Of a stretch of 64,000 bases of DNA, positions 10,757 through 21,727 are shown piece after piece. Position numbers and translations under genes: made by a program. Position 1 is the first letter of the stretch. Every line of letters starts with the position of its first letter. The notes below the pieces were generated by a model. The model did not search any database. It worked only from the letters and a program-made list of their open reading frames with translations, and was not told where the DNA came from. Source of the DNA: Leptasterias polaris (Eukaryota > Echinodermata > Asteroidea > Forcipulatida > Asteriidae); NCBI GenBank assembly GCA_037783415.1, contig JAZGTN010000085.1:1669501-1733500 (forward strand), written 5' to 3'.

Positions 10757-12060
10757 TTAGGTGTTCGGAGCGGAGCGTAGCTCCGAACACCCCTTGTTAT
10801 TGTTCGTTTTTTTTTTTGTTTTTTAGGTGTTCGGACAAAAGTCCGAATACCTCTTGTTATTAGGTGTTCGGACAAAAGTCCGAATACCTCTTGTTATTGT
10901 TCGTTTTTTTTTTTACTTCTTCAGATTCTTCTTCTTCTCTTCGCCGCTTGTCCGCTAACAAAAGCACACTTCCCAAGCTCATATAAACTTGAAATTTTTA
11001 CCATAGTTAGATAACCATTAGGAGACGAAACCGTTTCATTTACGTCATGATGACGTCATCAGGTGTCAAATTACAAGGTTTTTAGAAGAAAAAAAAATAA
11101 TCTTTGAAATTCTGTAACAAATCACACTTAAGAGAGGTTGTTTTATGCGGGATCATACTTAGGTCATATAGGTCTTTATTTTTTATCGTGTGCGTGACCT
11201 CACATGACCTCTACTTCCGGTCGAAACAGGAAGAAATCGGAAGTGCCTTGTAATTTAAAAGTGGCACACTTTTTGAAGTTTTTTTTAACGGTGTTATAGT
11301 CGAGCAAGAGTCTGGTTTAAAAAAATAAGACAAGTGACGTCATAAAATTCAAGAGCGCCCTCTAGCGGCAGGTTAAAAACAATTAAAAATACACTTTTAC
11401 TAGATGTCTGTGGTGAAGTTTATGATAATCGTTTCAAAATTGGTATACATAATGACCTTCATACAGACAACATATGTGTGAATTTTTAGATTGATGACGT
11501 CATCATGTGTCACGTGGTATCGCAATAAAGGTTTACTTTTTGAAGCTGTGTATCTACAAAACCACAAGTTTGACTGAGTTGAAACTTGGCATGTTGATAG
11601 ACAGTGATATTGACTACTTAAAGTTAGAGTGACGACTTGATGACGTCATCAATTTTTTTTATACAAATTTTTGAAATTTTGACCAATAGTTACATATCTT
11701 CAGTTCAAAGCAAGCTATAATCGAATTTCATTTTGCATGAGACTTGGAAGGTCCTACAAGGATATAATGTTGAGTGACGTTTTCACGACGTCATCGATTT
11801 TCATGTTATGTCACCACCAAGGTAGTGTTTTACAAGATCTATATGTACAGAACAACTTTGGTGATCAAATGGAACTTTGCATGTACTCAAGCTGGGATGT
11901 GTTACATCCAAAAAGTTTGGTCAAATCTTTAGAACCACCATTCTAAAGACTCTATAGAAGTATACAATATTTAATACACAGACATGTTTATAACATTTCT
12001 TTGAAACACGAGGTCACACCGAACACCTCTTTTTTGTTTCCAACAAAAAATTATGTCTAG
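10757..12060 (+). mobile_element. Complete H1-type rolling-circle-like element, 1,304 bp
   Basis: It starts directly after the CTAG of the previous element with TTAGGTGTTCGG. Three 5' hairpins (10759-10791, 10825-10852, 10862-10889) and T-runs are followed by the H1 head CTTCTTCAGATTC and CGCCGCTTGTCCGCTAAC. Next come TGACGTCATGATGACGTCA-like CRE palindromes with their variants, CTACTTCCGGTCGAAACAGG, and several diverged internal repeats with AACTTGGCATG or AACTTTGCATG. The 3' end is CCGAACACCTC, a stem-loop of TTTTTTGTT/AACAAAAAA, and CTAG at 12057-12060. No protein is encoded, so it would be non-autonomous. Confidence 0.8.
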
Positions 12061-14035
12061 TTGTTCGTTTTTTTGTTTTACTTCTTCAGATTCTTCTTCT
12101 CTTCGCCGCTTGTCCGCTAACAAAAGCACACTTCCCAAGCTCATATAAACTTGAAATTTTTACCATAGTTAGATAACCATTAGGAGACGAAACCGTTTCA
12201 TTTACGTCATGATGACGTCATCAGGTGTCAAGTTACAAGGTTTTTAAAATTTTAAAATTTAATCTTTGAAAATCCATATCAAATCAAGATGAAGAGACCG
12301 TCGGTCACTTTTTGCGGGATTATATAGAGGTAATATGGGTCTTCATTTTGTATTGTGTGCGTGACATGACTTGACCTCTACTTCCGGTCGAAACAGGAAG
12401 AAACAGGAAGTGCCTTGTAATTTAAAAGTGGCACACTTTTTGAAGTTTTTTTTAACGGTGTTATAGTCGAGCAAGAGTCTGGTTTAACAAAATAAGACAA
12501 GTGACGTCATAAAAGTCAAGAGCGCCCTCTAGCGGCAGGTTGAAAACAATTACAAATACACGTTTACTAGATGTCTGTGGCGAAGTTTATGATAATCGTT
12601 TCGAAATTGGTATACATGATGACCTTCATGCAGACAACATATGTGTGAAGTTTTAGATTGATGACGTCATCGTGTGTCACGTGGTATTGCCTTAAAGGTT
12701 TACTTTTTGAAGCCGTGTATTTACAGAACCACAAGTTCGACTGAGTTGAAACTTGGCATGTTGAAAGACAGTGATATTGACTATGTAAATCTAAAGAAAC
12801 AATATGATGACGTCATTCCTTTTTTTTATACAAATATTTGAAATATTGACCAATTATTACGGGTATTTATTGACCCGCTGTTAAACCACGGGATACACAC
12901 ACACTACGTGATCTGAACCGGTGGGAAAATCAACCACAAGGTTCAAAGTCCAATAAACAAGCTTGTGGTCTAGTCTCTGTTCAAGGTTCGCGCAACCTGC
13001 TTTTGACAACACGCTTTGTTAGTCTCTAAAACAGCCGTCCATGCAAACCTCGTTAACAAACAAATGCTAGGCTTTTGAAACTTGAAAGGTAATGAATTTA
13101 TAAAATATGAAGTGATGACGTCTGCATGACGTCATCAATTTTCAAGTTATATTACCACCAAGGTAGTGTTTTACAAGATCTAATACGTACAGAACAACTT
13201 TGGCATCAAGCTTAAACTTTGCAAGACAGTAGGCTGGGATGTGTTACATCAGCGCGGCCTTTACACAGAGGGCGCTAGATAAAAACTACGGTCACGAGCT
13301 GCTGATGTTTTGTTGCATTCATAGACACAGGAATGGTGGCAAGTTCATTTATTATTTTGAATAACATCTTTAGGCTTGTAATCTAGTGGATAATCATTCA
13401 AAAATATTGGGTTTTGATTCCAAAGCGACTACCATGGAAATTTGCCGGGATGCAGATCGATGCCCGCGCCCGTCAAACACTTGATTCTTATGTTCTATCA
13501 TTCTAAACATGTAAGCATTGTTGTGAAAAAATCGTACACGATTATTTCATATGTGATCATAAAGGGAACCAGCCGATCATATTAAGAAACATTATACTTC
13601 CATCCAATGGCCGTCCAAAAACCAATGTATCAACTCGCAGAAGCACACCGCCACGTGTAATACACTGCGACATTGAAGACATTGAGCAGTCCACGAAGAC
13701 TGTACTGTGTATTGCATGCTGGCGTACAGTTGCACGCCACAGGTCATCGTACTTACAACTTATCAATGGCGTACTGACATTATAGATCTGAATTCCGCTC
13801 ATATTCAGCGTCTAATTGTTCCCCTATTCGCCATTCTCGTTGCTTAATGATCAAAATGGAATTAAAGACGAAGTTTCGCTGAGATGGCCACCTATACTTC
13901 AGTGATTCATATGACTATTAATTTTGTGGGAAAATGCAAGCAGAAAAGGACGAACATTGGTTATGTTTTGATCACACTCCGAGAAGGAAGGATGTGTCAT
14001 CGGATCGTGAAGGGTGCTTCAGACCCTGCTAACGG

Positions 14036-14038
14036 CAT
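14036..14038. repeat. Target site duplication (left) of the foldback element
   Basis: CAT precedes the left end of the element and is repeated after its right end at 16213-16215. The unoccupied paralogous site at 62581-62583 carries CAT once, in the context CTAACGGCATGTCTTTCG. Confidence 0.85.
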
Positions 14039-14527
14039 TAGTAGGGTCAATATACAGTTTGACCCCAACAAAATTGTAACAAAAGGTTTTCCAACGGTTT
14101 CAGGTACTATTGGACATCAAAAATAACATATTAAAAATCTAAGAAAATCAGAGTACCGGAAAGCCGTTTTTCAAAATGGCGTCCAAGATGGCCGCTATAC
14201 TATCCTAAAATGACTATAAGTCAATCATTATTCACCCTACAGACGTAATGTTGGTGCCTATCCCCAGGTTTTAGGGGTCAGAGAACTCATTGAGACCAAC
14301 AAAAGAAGCATTGAGTAATCAGGTAACATAAAATTCCAAGATGGCGTCCAAAATGGCCGCCAATACACTAAAAAGGCTATAAGTCATTTAATATTCACCT
14401 TGGGAGTTTAATTTTTGGTGTCTACATCTATCTTGTGTGGATCAAGAAACCCACTAAGACCAATAACAAATTAGTGAGTAATCAGGTAACCTAAAAATCC
14501 AAGATGGCGTCCAAAATGGCTGTCTAG
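14039..14527 (+). repeat. Left inverted arm with internal tandem units
   Basis: The outer ~120 bp pair with the right end. The phrase of the GATGGCGTCC type recurs at about 14173, 14338 and 14500, giving a ~165-bp period. Between them are TATAAGTCA and GAGTAATCAGGTAAC. Confidence 0.85.
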
Positions 14528-14571
14528 TTTGTTAAAAGCTATTTGCTGAGAGTTTATTTTGTTGTGTCTAA

Positions 14572-14688
14572 TCCTGTGTTATAGATGCCCGGGGAGGGGG
14601 TTGGGGGAAGTTCTTGCATCGCGGTTCAACCTGGGCGCTGCGAATGTGTCTGCGGACTCCGGCACGGTGATTTATTTCTGTACTTACG
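14572..14688 (-). pseudogene. Possible ITS2-like sequence
   Basis: GC-rich sequence directly next to the 3' side of the 5.8S-like segment on the minus strand, where ITS2 would lie in a normal rDNA unit. It was placed by position only; spacers are not conserved enough to recognise. Confidence 0.35.
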
Positions 14689-14823
14689 ACCCTCCGGCGG
14701 ACAAGGCCCGGGCCACGTGCGACCCGGGCCGCCATGTGCGTTCGAAAGGCCGATGATCACTGCATTCTGCAATTCACACTGATTCACTCAGCTGGCTGCC
14801 TTCTTCTTCGAGTTATCCACCGC
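14689..14823 (-). pseudogene. 5.8S rRNA pseudogene, partial
   Basis: Reading the minus strand, the segment matches 5.8S rRNA blocks: GCGGTGGATAACTCGAAGAA, then GTGAATTGCAGAATGCAGTG, ATCATCGGCC, TTCGAACGCAC and a GGCCCGGGTC-rich 3' arm. It is about 135 bp against roughly 155-160 in the family. Around 20 bp are missing between GGATAACTCG and AAGAAGGCAGC, where an intact gene has the region ending CATCGATGAAGAACGCAGC. Changes at conserved positions and the deletion show a non-functional copy. Confidence 0.85.
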
Positions 14824-14944
14824 CAAGAATATTGTATAACTCCTGGATTTCACTCACCGTCGGTTCCATCACCAATGATGGGCTCTGCCGCGCCCCGTGG
14901 TCTCGGGCGCAGATGATTTGGGTCAAGATCTTGCGGGGCGTTCG

Positions 14945-15112
14945 AGATATCTGCGGCTGCTGGCACCAGACTTGCCCTCCAATATAACCTCGTTAAGGAT
15001 TTAAAGTGTGCCCATATATTCCAATAACAGGGCCTCGAAAGAGTCATACTACCTCCCCGTGTCGGGAGTGGGTAATTTGCGCGTCTGCTGCCTTCCTTGG
15101 ATGTGGTAGGCA
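14945..15112 (-). pseudogene. 18S rRNA pseudogene fragment
   Basis: On the plus strand the complement of 18S is plain: TGCGGCTGCTGGCACCAGAC, TTGCCCTCCAAT, CAGGGCCTCGAAAGAGTC, CTACCTCCCCGTGTCGGGAG, TGGGTAATTTGCGCG and CTGCTGCCTTCCTTGGATGT. This is the region before the conserved CAGCAGCCGCGG block, here decayed to CAGCAGCCGCAG. About 19 bp that normally follow GAGTC are lost. The fragment ends abruptly on both sides. The order 18S then 5.8S on the minus strand is that of normal rDNA, with most of 18S and ITS1 deleted. Confidence 0.9.
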
Positions 15113-15164
15113 TATAACGTCCAGGCGGTGGTCGCACCAGTGGTCCGGTCCTGTCGCCCTCGAA

Positions 15165-15201
<37 letters not shown>

Positions 15202-15712
15202 CCTTCTCTCATTCTAATCGCCGGGGAAAAAGAACAAATCAACCGGGGCGTGTGTCGTCCGCCTCCGTCCCCCATCATTCGCCCGGGTTGGGTGAGCCGT
15301 GGAAGCTCGCCCGGCCCGTCTGGTTGCCCGGGGTTGGGCAAGGGCTCAACAAATGCTTCGACGTATCCCGGAGGGATGGCAATCAGGATGCAAGAGGGGG
15401 TCCCGCTAGCGCAGAGCTGAATGAGGCCGGGCTCGACAAAAGGTCTCGGTAAACTCACGCTCTCGCGCCCATGCGGGCTTCACGAATTTCCATTGGGTCC
15501 GGGATCCGCCCCCGCCCCGGGGCGAGACGGCACTGCGACTCCCGCTGCGGGAAGAGGCAGCACGGTCCAACACCCCGCTCACTGCGTCGGACCAGTCCGG
15601 TCGTGCCGTCAGGGCCCCCCGGGGGTCACTTAAGAAGCCAGGCCCGCTACCTACTGCCATGCACGGGGAGAGGGGCATCCACCGGACCGGCAGCCTCACG
15701 GAGAAGTAACTG
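15113..15712 (-). pseudogene. GC-rich core sequence, possibly rDNA external spacer
   Basis: A strongly GC-rich 600 bp, unlike the AT-rich surroundings, with a TC microsatellite at about 15171-15196. On the minus strand it lies upstream of the 18S fragment, where the external transcribed spacer or the start of 18S would be expected. No conserved rRNA block was recognised. Open frames here of up to about 200 codons are by-products of GC richness. Confidence 0.4.
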
Positions 15713-16212
15713 GTTGTTTTGGACGCCATCTTGGATTTTCAGGACCTGATTACTCAATGAATTTATCATTGGTCTTAATGTGTTTCTTGACCCATAAAAC
15801 ATAGATGTAGACACCTAAATTGAAATTCTAAGGTGAAAAGTAAAAGACTTATAGTATTTTTAGTGTATTTTAGTGTATTGGCGGCCGTCTTGGACGCCAT
15901 CTTGGATTTTTAGGTTACCTGATTACTCAATGACATTTTTATTGGTCTAAATGGGATTCTTGACCCCCAAAACATGGATGTAGACACCAAAATGATGACT
16001 CTAGGGTAAATAATGAATGACTTATTGCCATTTTATTGTAATGGCGGCCATCTTGGACGCCATTTTGAAAATAACAGCTTTTCTTTGCTCCGAACTTCTT
16101 AGATTTTTAATATGTTATTCTTGATGGTCAATACTACTATAATCCGTTAAAAAACCTTTTGTTACAATTTGTTTGGGGTTAAGGTGTATTTTTTCATAAA
16201 TTGACCCTACTA
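15713..16212 (-). repeat. Right inverted arm with internal tandem units
   Basis: Reverse-complement counterpart of the left arm. TTGGACGCCATCTTGG-type blocks recur at about 15717, 15880 and 16043. The last ~140 bp mirror the left end, including TAATATGTTATT, CCTTTTGTTACAATTTG and ATTGACCCTACTA. Confidence 0.85.
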
Positions 16213-16215
16213 CAT
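16213..16215. repeat. Target site duplication (right) of the foldback element
   Basis: CAT directly after the right end, matching 14036-14038. The following GTCTTT..CGTTGCTACACGG continues the interrupted paralog. Confidence 0.85.
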
Positions 16216-16803
16216 GTCTTTATCGTTGCTACACGGGACTAAAACGGTAAGTTTTTGTGTGGACATCAATGCTTTTCAAAATGATTCTTTTATTTAATGC
16301 ACAATTACGTTATAAAGTTTATCCTGTATCATCAAGTGGTGACGTTGGTGAAATGGTTTTAAAACCAAGGAACGTTTAGTATGAACGTCGAAGAGATAGA
16401 ATTGGGCAATGGAGGGATTGGTATGATTGTTGGCTGTGTCACTATAGTCAGAAAATGGTCAGACTGATGAATGTTTTTCGTCAACTTTGTATTATGACAT
16501 AATTATTTGAAAACCCTTCGATAAAGTTTCCCCTAATAAGGTTTCGTTTATAAGTTGTTCACATCAAAAACAAGATGTGCACCTTCTACTAATTTTTTCT
16601 TGCGTAATTTCTTTACTCTGATATGTTGTATTGTTGAGCGCAATATAAACTCAATAAATTATTATTATTATTATTATATAATCATGAAATGTTGTAAGTC
16701 TTGAATTTTAGTAAGTCTTGAATTTTATGAAATTGAGCAGTTTCAGCTTGACTTACATTGCTTTGAGTCATACTTTGTATACAATTGTTTTTTTCATCTT
16801 CAG

Positions 16804-16909
16804 AATATACAACACATCCAGTACCCGAATGGTCTCCAGTGAAAGATTTCATAATCATTGTTGTGTTCCATCCCCTAATTCCTTGCCGAGTGTATGATGC
16901 ACCATACAG
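16804..16909 (+). other. Exon-like module 2 (106 bp) with splice signals
   Basis: A pyrimidine-rich tract and CTTCAG precede the module, and CAG|GTAGAA follows it. Copies of exactly 106 bp lie at 63170-63275 and 55512-55617, and slightly altered ones at 36247-36354 and 52394-52501 (108 bp) and 19856-19953 and 46520-46617 (98 bp). One frame is open in the copy described here (YTTHPVPEWSPVKDF at its start) but it is broken in other copies, so coding is doubtful. It may be an exon captured by the element. Confidence 0.5.
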
Positions 16910-17640
16910 GTAGAAATAATTATTAACTCATTAATAATATTTAATTAGTTAAAATTCACGAGAAGCTAAAACTGCCGTCTTCATGACTTGCCTTTATCTT
17001 GCATAATTTTTAAAAACAAGTGTCTTTTCTTAAAATTTTATAAATTTAACAAACCGTTCTGTATGAAAACTAATGTCTAAAAATCAAGCAAGCTATTTAA
17101 AAAAAAATGCAACCAATAGCTCACACTATGCTCGACTTATTTTAACGACATCATCAATCAGTATTGAACAATCAAAGTATCATGCACCGATACATGGGAA
17201 GCCAAATCACAGTATTTGAAAACCTGTTAAAACTTATAAGAATTGTAATTTAATAATGTCAACATGATTTGCCCAGTCGGATTTATTAATAAATAAAGAA
17301 TCAATATCCATTGAAAAATAAAAAACTTCAGTGAGTGGCATACATGATAGTTGTACTTGTGAGTAATTCAAAGGCTCGTTTTAAGATGTGCAACCAAAAT
17401 GAAAGGGGAATTCGAAAAATGAATGTTGCTCTGTATGAAAGGACATTATTGACCCTCTGCCCTTTCAAATAAATTAAATATTGTACTCTTTTGCTGACAA
17501 TACGTTTTGTAAGTTCACCTTCGTTTTTCAATTACAATTTAAAGCACATAACTAAATACCAATGTATCGATAAGAACTTATCTAACGTCATAATGACGTC
17601 ACCAGTTTTCAAATTTGGCTTTAACAAAAGATGATTATTT

Positions 17641-18290
17641 TTAATTAGGTTTTATTTTTGTATTGTGTGCGTGACATTACGTTACCTCTACATCCGGTCG
17701 AAACAGGAAGTGCCTTGTTATACTTTACTTTTTGACCGATTAATATTGTTCTCTCCCTGCAAATAAGACTGAGAAAAGAAGGGAAATACTCAGGTCCAAT
17801 TTTGTCGATAAATAACGCCTTTTTAGGTGTTCGGACAAAAGTCCGAATACCTCTTGTTATTGTTCGTTTTTTAGGTGTTCGGAGCGGAGCGTAGCTCCGA
17901 ACACCTCTTGTTATTGTTCGTTTTTTTTTTTTTTACTTCGTCTTCTGCTTCTGGCCGTCCCTTGTCCGCTAACAAAAGCACACTTCCCAAGCTCATATAA
18001 ACTTGAAATTTCTACCATAGTTAGATAACCATTAGGAGACAAAACCGTTTCATTTACGTCATGATGACGTCATCAGGTGTCAAGTTACAAGCCATTTTAG
18101 CTCGAAAAGTGCCATCATGCCAATGCCTGTATGTCTCTGAATATTACAACTACAGTATTCATATTTGGGCATATGATAGATCAAGACACGGGCAACATTT
18201 GAAAAGTTAACGCCAAATTCACATGACCTTAACTTCCGGGTCGTTACCCTAGGTCGAAGTTCGCCTTCGTTTTTTTTCTTCAAAAAACAC
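17641..18290 (+). mobile_element. Fragment plus 5' end of another element
   Basis: 17650-17820 matches part of the 2,445-bp unit (GTGCCTTGTTATACTT, GTTCTCTCC, AGGTCCAATTTTGTCG). At 17823 it is cut by a new 5' end: hairpins 17825-17852 and 17873-17906, T-runs, a CTTGTCCGCTAACAAAAGC head and a double CRE near 18064. After CAAGTTACAAGCCATTT it switches to H2-type sequence. Confidence 0.65.
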
Positions 18291-18980
18291 TTTCGAGCTT
18301 ATCTACGGAATAACTCAAGATTGAGATTGAATTGAACAATGAAACTCAACAGATAGTTGAACTTCACTATCAAGACGACACAAACCTATTTACGTCATGA
18401 TGACGTCATCGGGCATCGAATTATAATAAATCAAAGTTTAATATTTGTAAAAAGCATAACTCATGAACCATTTGTTTGTTTTTTATAATCTACACATCAT
18501 CGGATAGCTCATTTAAAGTTCGACAAACGCTACACAGAACCCGTCCAACATTTGAACTTACTTCCGGTTAAAATCGGAAGTTGAAAATTTCTTATTATCC
18601 TATCTTATATATATCTTTAAAACTACTGATCATTTCAGCATAATTTTTGTATCAGGGTGTAGAACGTTAGTCGTGCTCAAACTTCTGAACACAGACATGA
18701 CAACATTTTGACCTTAATATATGGTCAAAACCGGACAATGAAGAGCAACTACCCACTCGTACCCCCCCCCCCCCCACCCCCACTTTGATTGACAAAACAT
18801 TATGTACACATAACGTTGAAACTGATGCAAGCTGCAGTTCAGTGTCGTCATTGTTGTTTCATGTGGCGGGAAGCTAGCCTTTAGTCAAGGCGCACCGCGG
18901 CACCCCCGGCCCGGATATCACGCACGAAAAAAGACCAGCGCGAGCGGCGAAGCGCCTTTACCGTATGTACATTCAACGTA
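18291..18980 (+). mobile_element. Diverged H2-like remnant and poly-C tract
   Basis: It contains an H2-like block with TTTACGTCATGATGACGTCA near 18395, and ACTTCCGGTTAAAATCGGAAGT near 18545. A run of 14 C lies at 18762-18775. The stretch around 18890-18960 is GC-rich with no recognised function. Confidence 0.5.
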
Positions 18981-20118
18981 GTTCAAGATTATCAATGGCG
19001 TACTATTAAGATTATAGATCTAAATACCGCTTATATTCAGCGTCTAATTGTTCCCCTATTCGCCCTTCTCATGGCTTAATGATCAATATGGAATTGAAGA
19101 CGAAGTTTCACTGAGATGACCACCTGCTTCAGTGATTCGTATGACTTGTAATTGTTTGAGAAAATGCAAGCAGAAAAAGACGAACATTGGTTATGTGTTT
19201 ATCAAACACCGAGAAGCAGAGACTTGACATCAGCTCATGAATGGGTGTTTCGGACGGCGTCCACGGCAGTGTTTATCGATGCTATATCGGTGCCACACGG
19301 TGATAAAACGGTAAGCTTTGTGTGAAAATCATTGCTTTTCAAAATGAGTATTTATTTAACGCACAGTTATGTTATAAAGTTTATCTTTTATCATCAAGTG
19401 GTGGCGTTGGTGATGTTTTTAAAACTAAAGAACGTTTAGTGTGATCGTCGAGGAGTAGAATTGGGGGATTGGTATGATTGTTGGCTGTGTCACTAAAGTC
19501 AGAAAATGGTCCGACTGAAGAATGTTTGTCGGCAACTTTGATGACGTTTGTGTTAAGTAAAGTAGGTTTTGTTTATAAGTTGTTCACTTCCAAAACAATA
19601 TGTGCACCTTCCACTAACCTTTTCTTGTGCAATTTCCTAAGTTTGAATGTTGTTACTGTTTTGACCCCCCCCCCCCCTTTGAACAGGTTGGTCATTGAGA
19701 GAGCGCAATATAAATTAAATAAATTAGTAGTATTATTATATAAATATGAAACGTTTTAAGTCTTGATTTTTGTTTATTTTAACAGTTTCAGCTTGACTTA
19801 ATTTTCCTAGAGTCATACTTTGTTTATTTTGTAATATTGTTTTTTTCTTCTTCAGAATACAGCACATCCACCGGCATGGTCTTGGATCCAGTGACAGATT
19901 TTCCACGTGTTGTTGTGTTGCATTCTTCATTTCCTGTATGATGCACCATACAGGTAGAAATAGAACTTATAAATCATTATGTTATAAGTCAAAATTCAAG
20001 AGAGGCTTAGATTTGCCGTCTTCATGATTTGCCTTCGTTTTGCATTATGATTTAAAACAAGTGCTCTTTCAATAGTCTAAAAATTAACAAACTGTTCTGT
20101 AGGAAAATCAATATCCAA
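18981..20118 (+). mobile_element. Element fragment with exon-like modules 1 and 2
   Basis: The segment matches 45640-46800. Module 1 (about 19080-19310) ends in ACG|GTAAGC at 19311. After a ~545-bp intron-like gap, module 2 is 19856-19953 with TTCTTCAG before and GTAGAA after. A 13-base C run is at 19665-19677. It ends where a minus-strand element starts at 20119. Confidence 0.6.
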
Positions 20119-21527
20119 CTAGAGATTTAGTGTTTGTGAGAACAAACACTAGGTGTTCGGGTATGGGGCACTGTTATGTTACTAAAATGCGTAAGCAGAT
20201 TTATATTGAAAGTTTTTTAATTTTCCAAAAAAAGTCGTTTGCAAACCTATTACTTTTATACTTTTAGTGTACACGGGGGAAAGTGATATCGTTGCTGTAT
20301 ATGAGTCTCCATAAAGTAGTTTAGATACACATGTATAACAATTTTCATGTAAATAGTCACAAACTTAACATGCTTAACTGATAAATTAAAAGACTATCAC
20401 TAACAATTCAAAAATAAATGTTATCAAACTACGCATGCTTGCTACCTTATGTGTGAAGCAACATCATTTGTCATGATTATGAAAAGGGCATAAGAACCTA
20501 CTGTTTACACGATGTGCAATTTATGTTGAATTTATTTTGCTAGTCACATTGTATTTCGCTAGTCACATTGTATTTCTTTGAAGTATTCAACAGGATCTAA
20601 AAGTTAGATTCGCATAAAAACCGTTGTTGATCAGAGTCAAATTTATGTTGACCTTTTTCCGATTGCATTTTCTCAGTTATCAAAAGTTATTCAAATCACC
20701 AAAACAGTTCAGCAAAATACACTCGTTCAGTTGATATTTACCACCAAGCCAACAAAAGGCTAACACGAAGGTTATGCAATGAGCTATTCATTGGACCACC
20801 GTCGAACAACGTAGATTTCCGAAGGATGGTTGCATTTATCGACTAGTGCAGTAACAAAGGACCATTAACTTGGTATAGCGCCACCATGGATAACGCATCA
20901 ACTTTACTGTACGCTTCAGTACATGTACAATATACATGTGGGCCAGCAATGCACAGTCTTCGTGGACTTTGAACCTTAAGATCAATGGCGCAGTGTGTGT
21001 ACAGTTTACATGTACATGCAAGCTTGCACGTGGTCAATGGAGCGGAACGACCAGCCCTTTGCTTCTGCTGCGTAATGTTCAACTTACATTTTGAGCGTGA
21101 AGTTAAGAACAAACGGGGTAACTCTTTGTGTAGCATTTGTTGAGTTTTTAAAGGCCTGTCCGATGATGTATTGATTGAAGCAATCCATTCAGTAATTATT
21201 AAGTTATGATTTGTTGAAATATACAATTTTGATTTACTGTATTTCAACACCTGATGACGTCATCATGACGTCACACTAACTTGATGGAGGTTTCATCAAG
21301 GTTCTAACATGGTGTAAATTTGAAGTTGATCAGACGAACAGAAGTTAAGAATTTTGCCAGGAAATGTTTTTTTGTTAAGAATTGCACAAAGGCAAACTTT
21401 GACCTCCCGGTACGACCGGAAGTAAAGGTCATGTGATTTTGGCGTTAACTTTTCAAATGTTGCCCGTGTCTTGATCTATCATAATGTTTAAATATGAATA
21501 TTATAGCTTTCCTATTCAGAAGGTTGT
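20119..21527 (-). mobile_element. Minus-strand H2-type element, 5' truncated
   Basis: The 3' end on the minus strand is CCGAACACCTAG, a stem-loop AGTGTTTGT/ACAAACACT, AAATCT and CTAG at 20122-20119, followed by T. The body is the reverse complement of 30290-31653. TGACGTCA is seen twice near 21250-21271, and CCGGAAGTAAAGGTCA at about 21416. The 5' hairpins and head are missing. Confidence 0.85.
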
Positions 21528-21727
21528 TATTGATAAAATTTATACAATTTTTAGCAGCCCTTTATTTCTTGTGTAACCTATTAATACTTTACTTTCTCTA
21601 ATATTTCAAAAGCTATCAGGATTGTTTTCAGCGATTCAATGATATAGCTTACGCATTAAAACAGCAGTGAGCCCACCAGCGATACCCGAACACCTAGTGT
21701 TTGTTGTCACAAACACGTTAAGTCTAG
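21528..21727 (+). mobile_element. 3' end fragment of a rolling-circle-like element
   Basis: About 200 bp of tail: TTTCAAAAGCTATCA, GCATTAAAACAGCAGTGAGC, CCGAACACCTAG, a stem-loop GTGTTTGT/ACAAACAC, then CTAG at 21724-21727. The flank to the right, TAAATATTAA, is found uninterrupted in the next copy at 24173, preceded there by GGTTTT. Confidence 0.75.

Larger units (their letters stand above)
14039..16212. mobile_element. Foldback transposon carrying rDNA-derived sequence, 2,174 bp
   Basis: The two ends are inverted: the left starts TAGTAGGGTCAAT and the right ends ATTGACCCTACTA. The similarity continues inward for about 500 bp per arm, with indels. Each arm holds two to three ~165-bp tandem units with AAGATGGCGTCCAAAATGGC or its complement. 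A 3-bp duplication (CAT) flanks the element, and the paralog at about 62583 is the empty site. No transposase is present. The core (about 14572-15712) is GC-rich and rDNA-like, unlike everything else in the window. The superfamily is unassigned: a 3-bp duplication fits PIF/Harbinger, CACTA or Chapaev3-like groups, but the ends do not match CACTA. Confidence 0.88.
12061..17640 (+). mobile_element. Long H1-type element, interrupted by a foldback transposon
   Basis: It begins after CTAG with TTGTTCGTTTTTTTG and the H1 head. Its body is matched by 60644-64000 in the same order, apart from the 2,174-bp insertion at 14039-16212. It contains H1 blocks (12080-13250), a 13300-13800 segment, an exon-1-like module ending at a GTAAG donor at 16247, and an exon-2-like module at 16804-16909. 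The expected CCGAACACCT tail is not seen: near 17640 the sequence switches to another fragment, so the 3' end is missing. Confidence 0.65.

Noticed and set aside
10759..10930. Hairpin followed by T-run as a bacterial intrinsic terminator
   Set aside because: The window is eukaryotic, the hairpins sit at element 5' ends, and they occur in stacks without genes. A role in Pol III termination cannot be excluded but is unsupported.
13884..14126. Frame with CKQKRTNIGYVLIT, recurring at 32636 and 54077
   Set aside because: As a protein it is broken by frameshifts or stops in most copies (for example 19140, 35520, 45800) and here it reads into the foldback insertion. It is kept only as part of exon-like module 1.
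14850..15729. Long frames on both strands (up to 202 codons)
   Set aside because: They lie in the GC-rich rDNA-like core and overlap the 18S fragment. Stop codons are rare there because of base composition, and no protein motif is visible.
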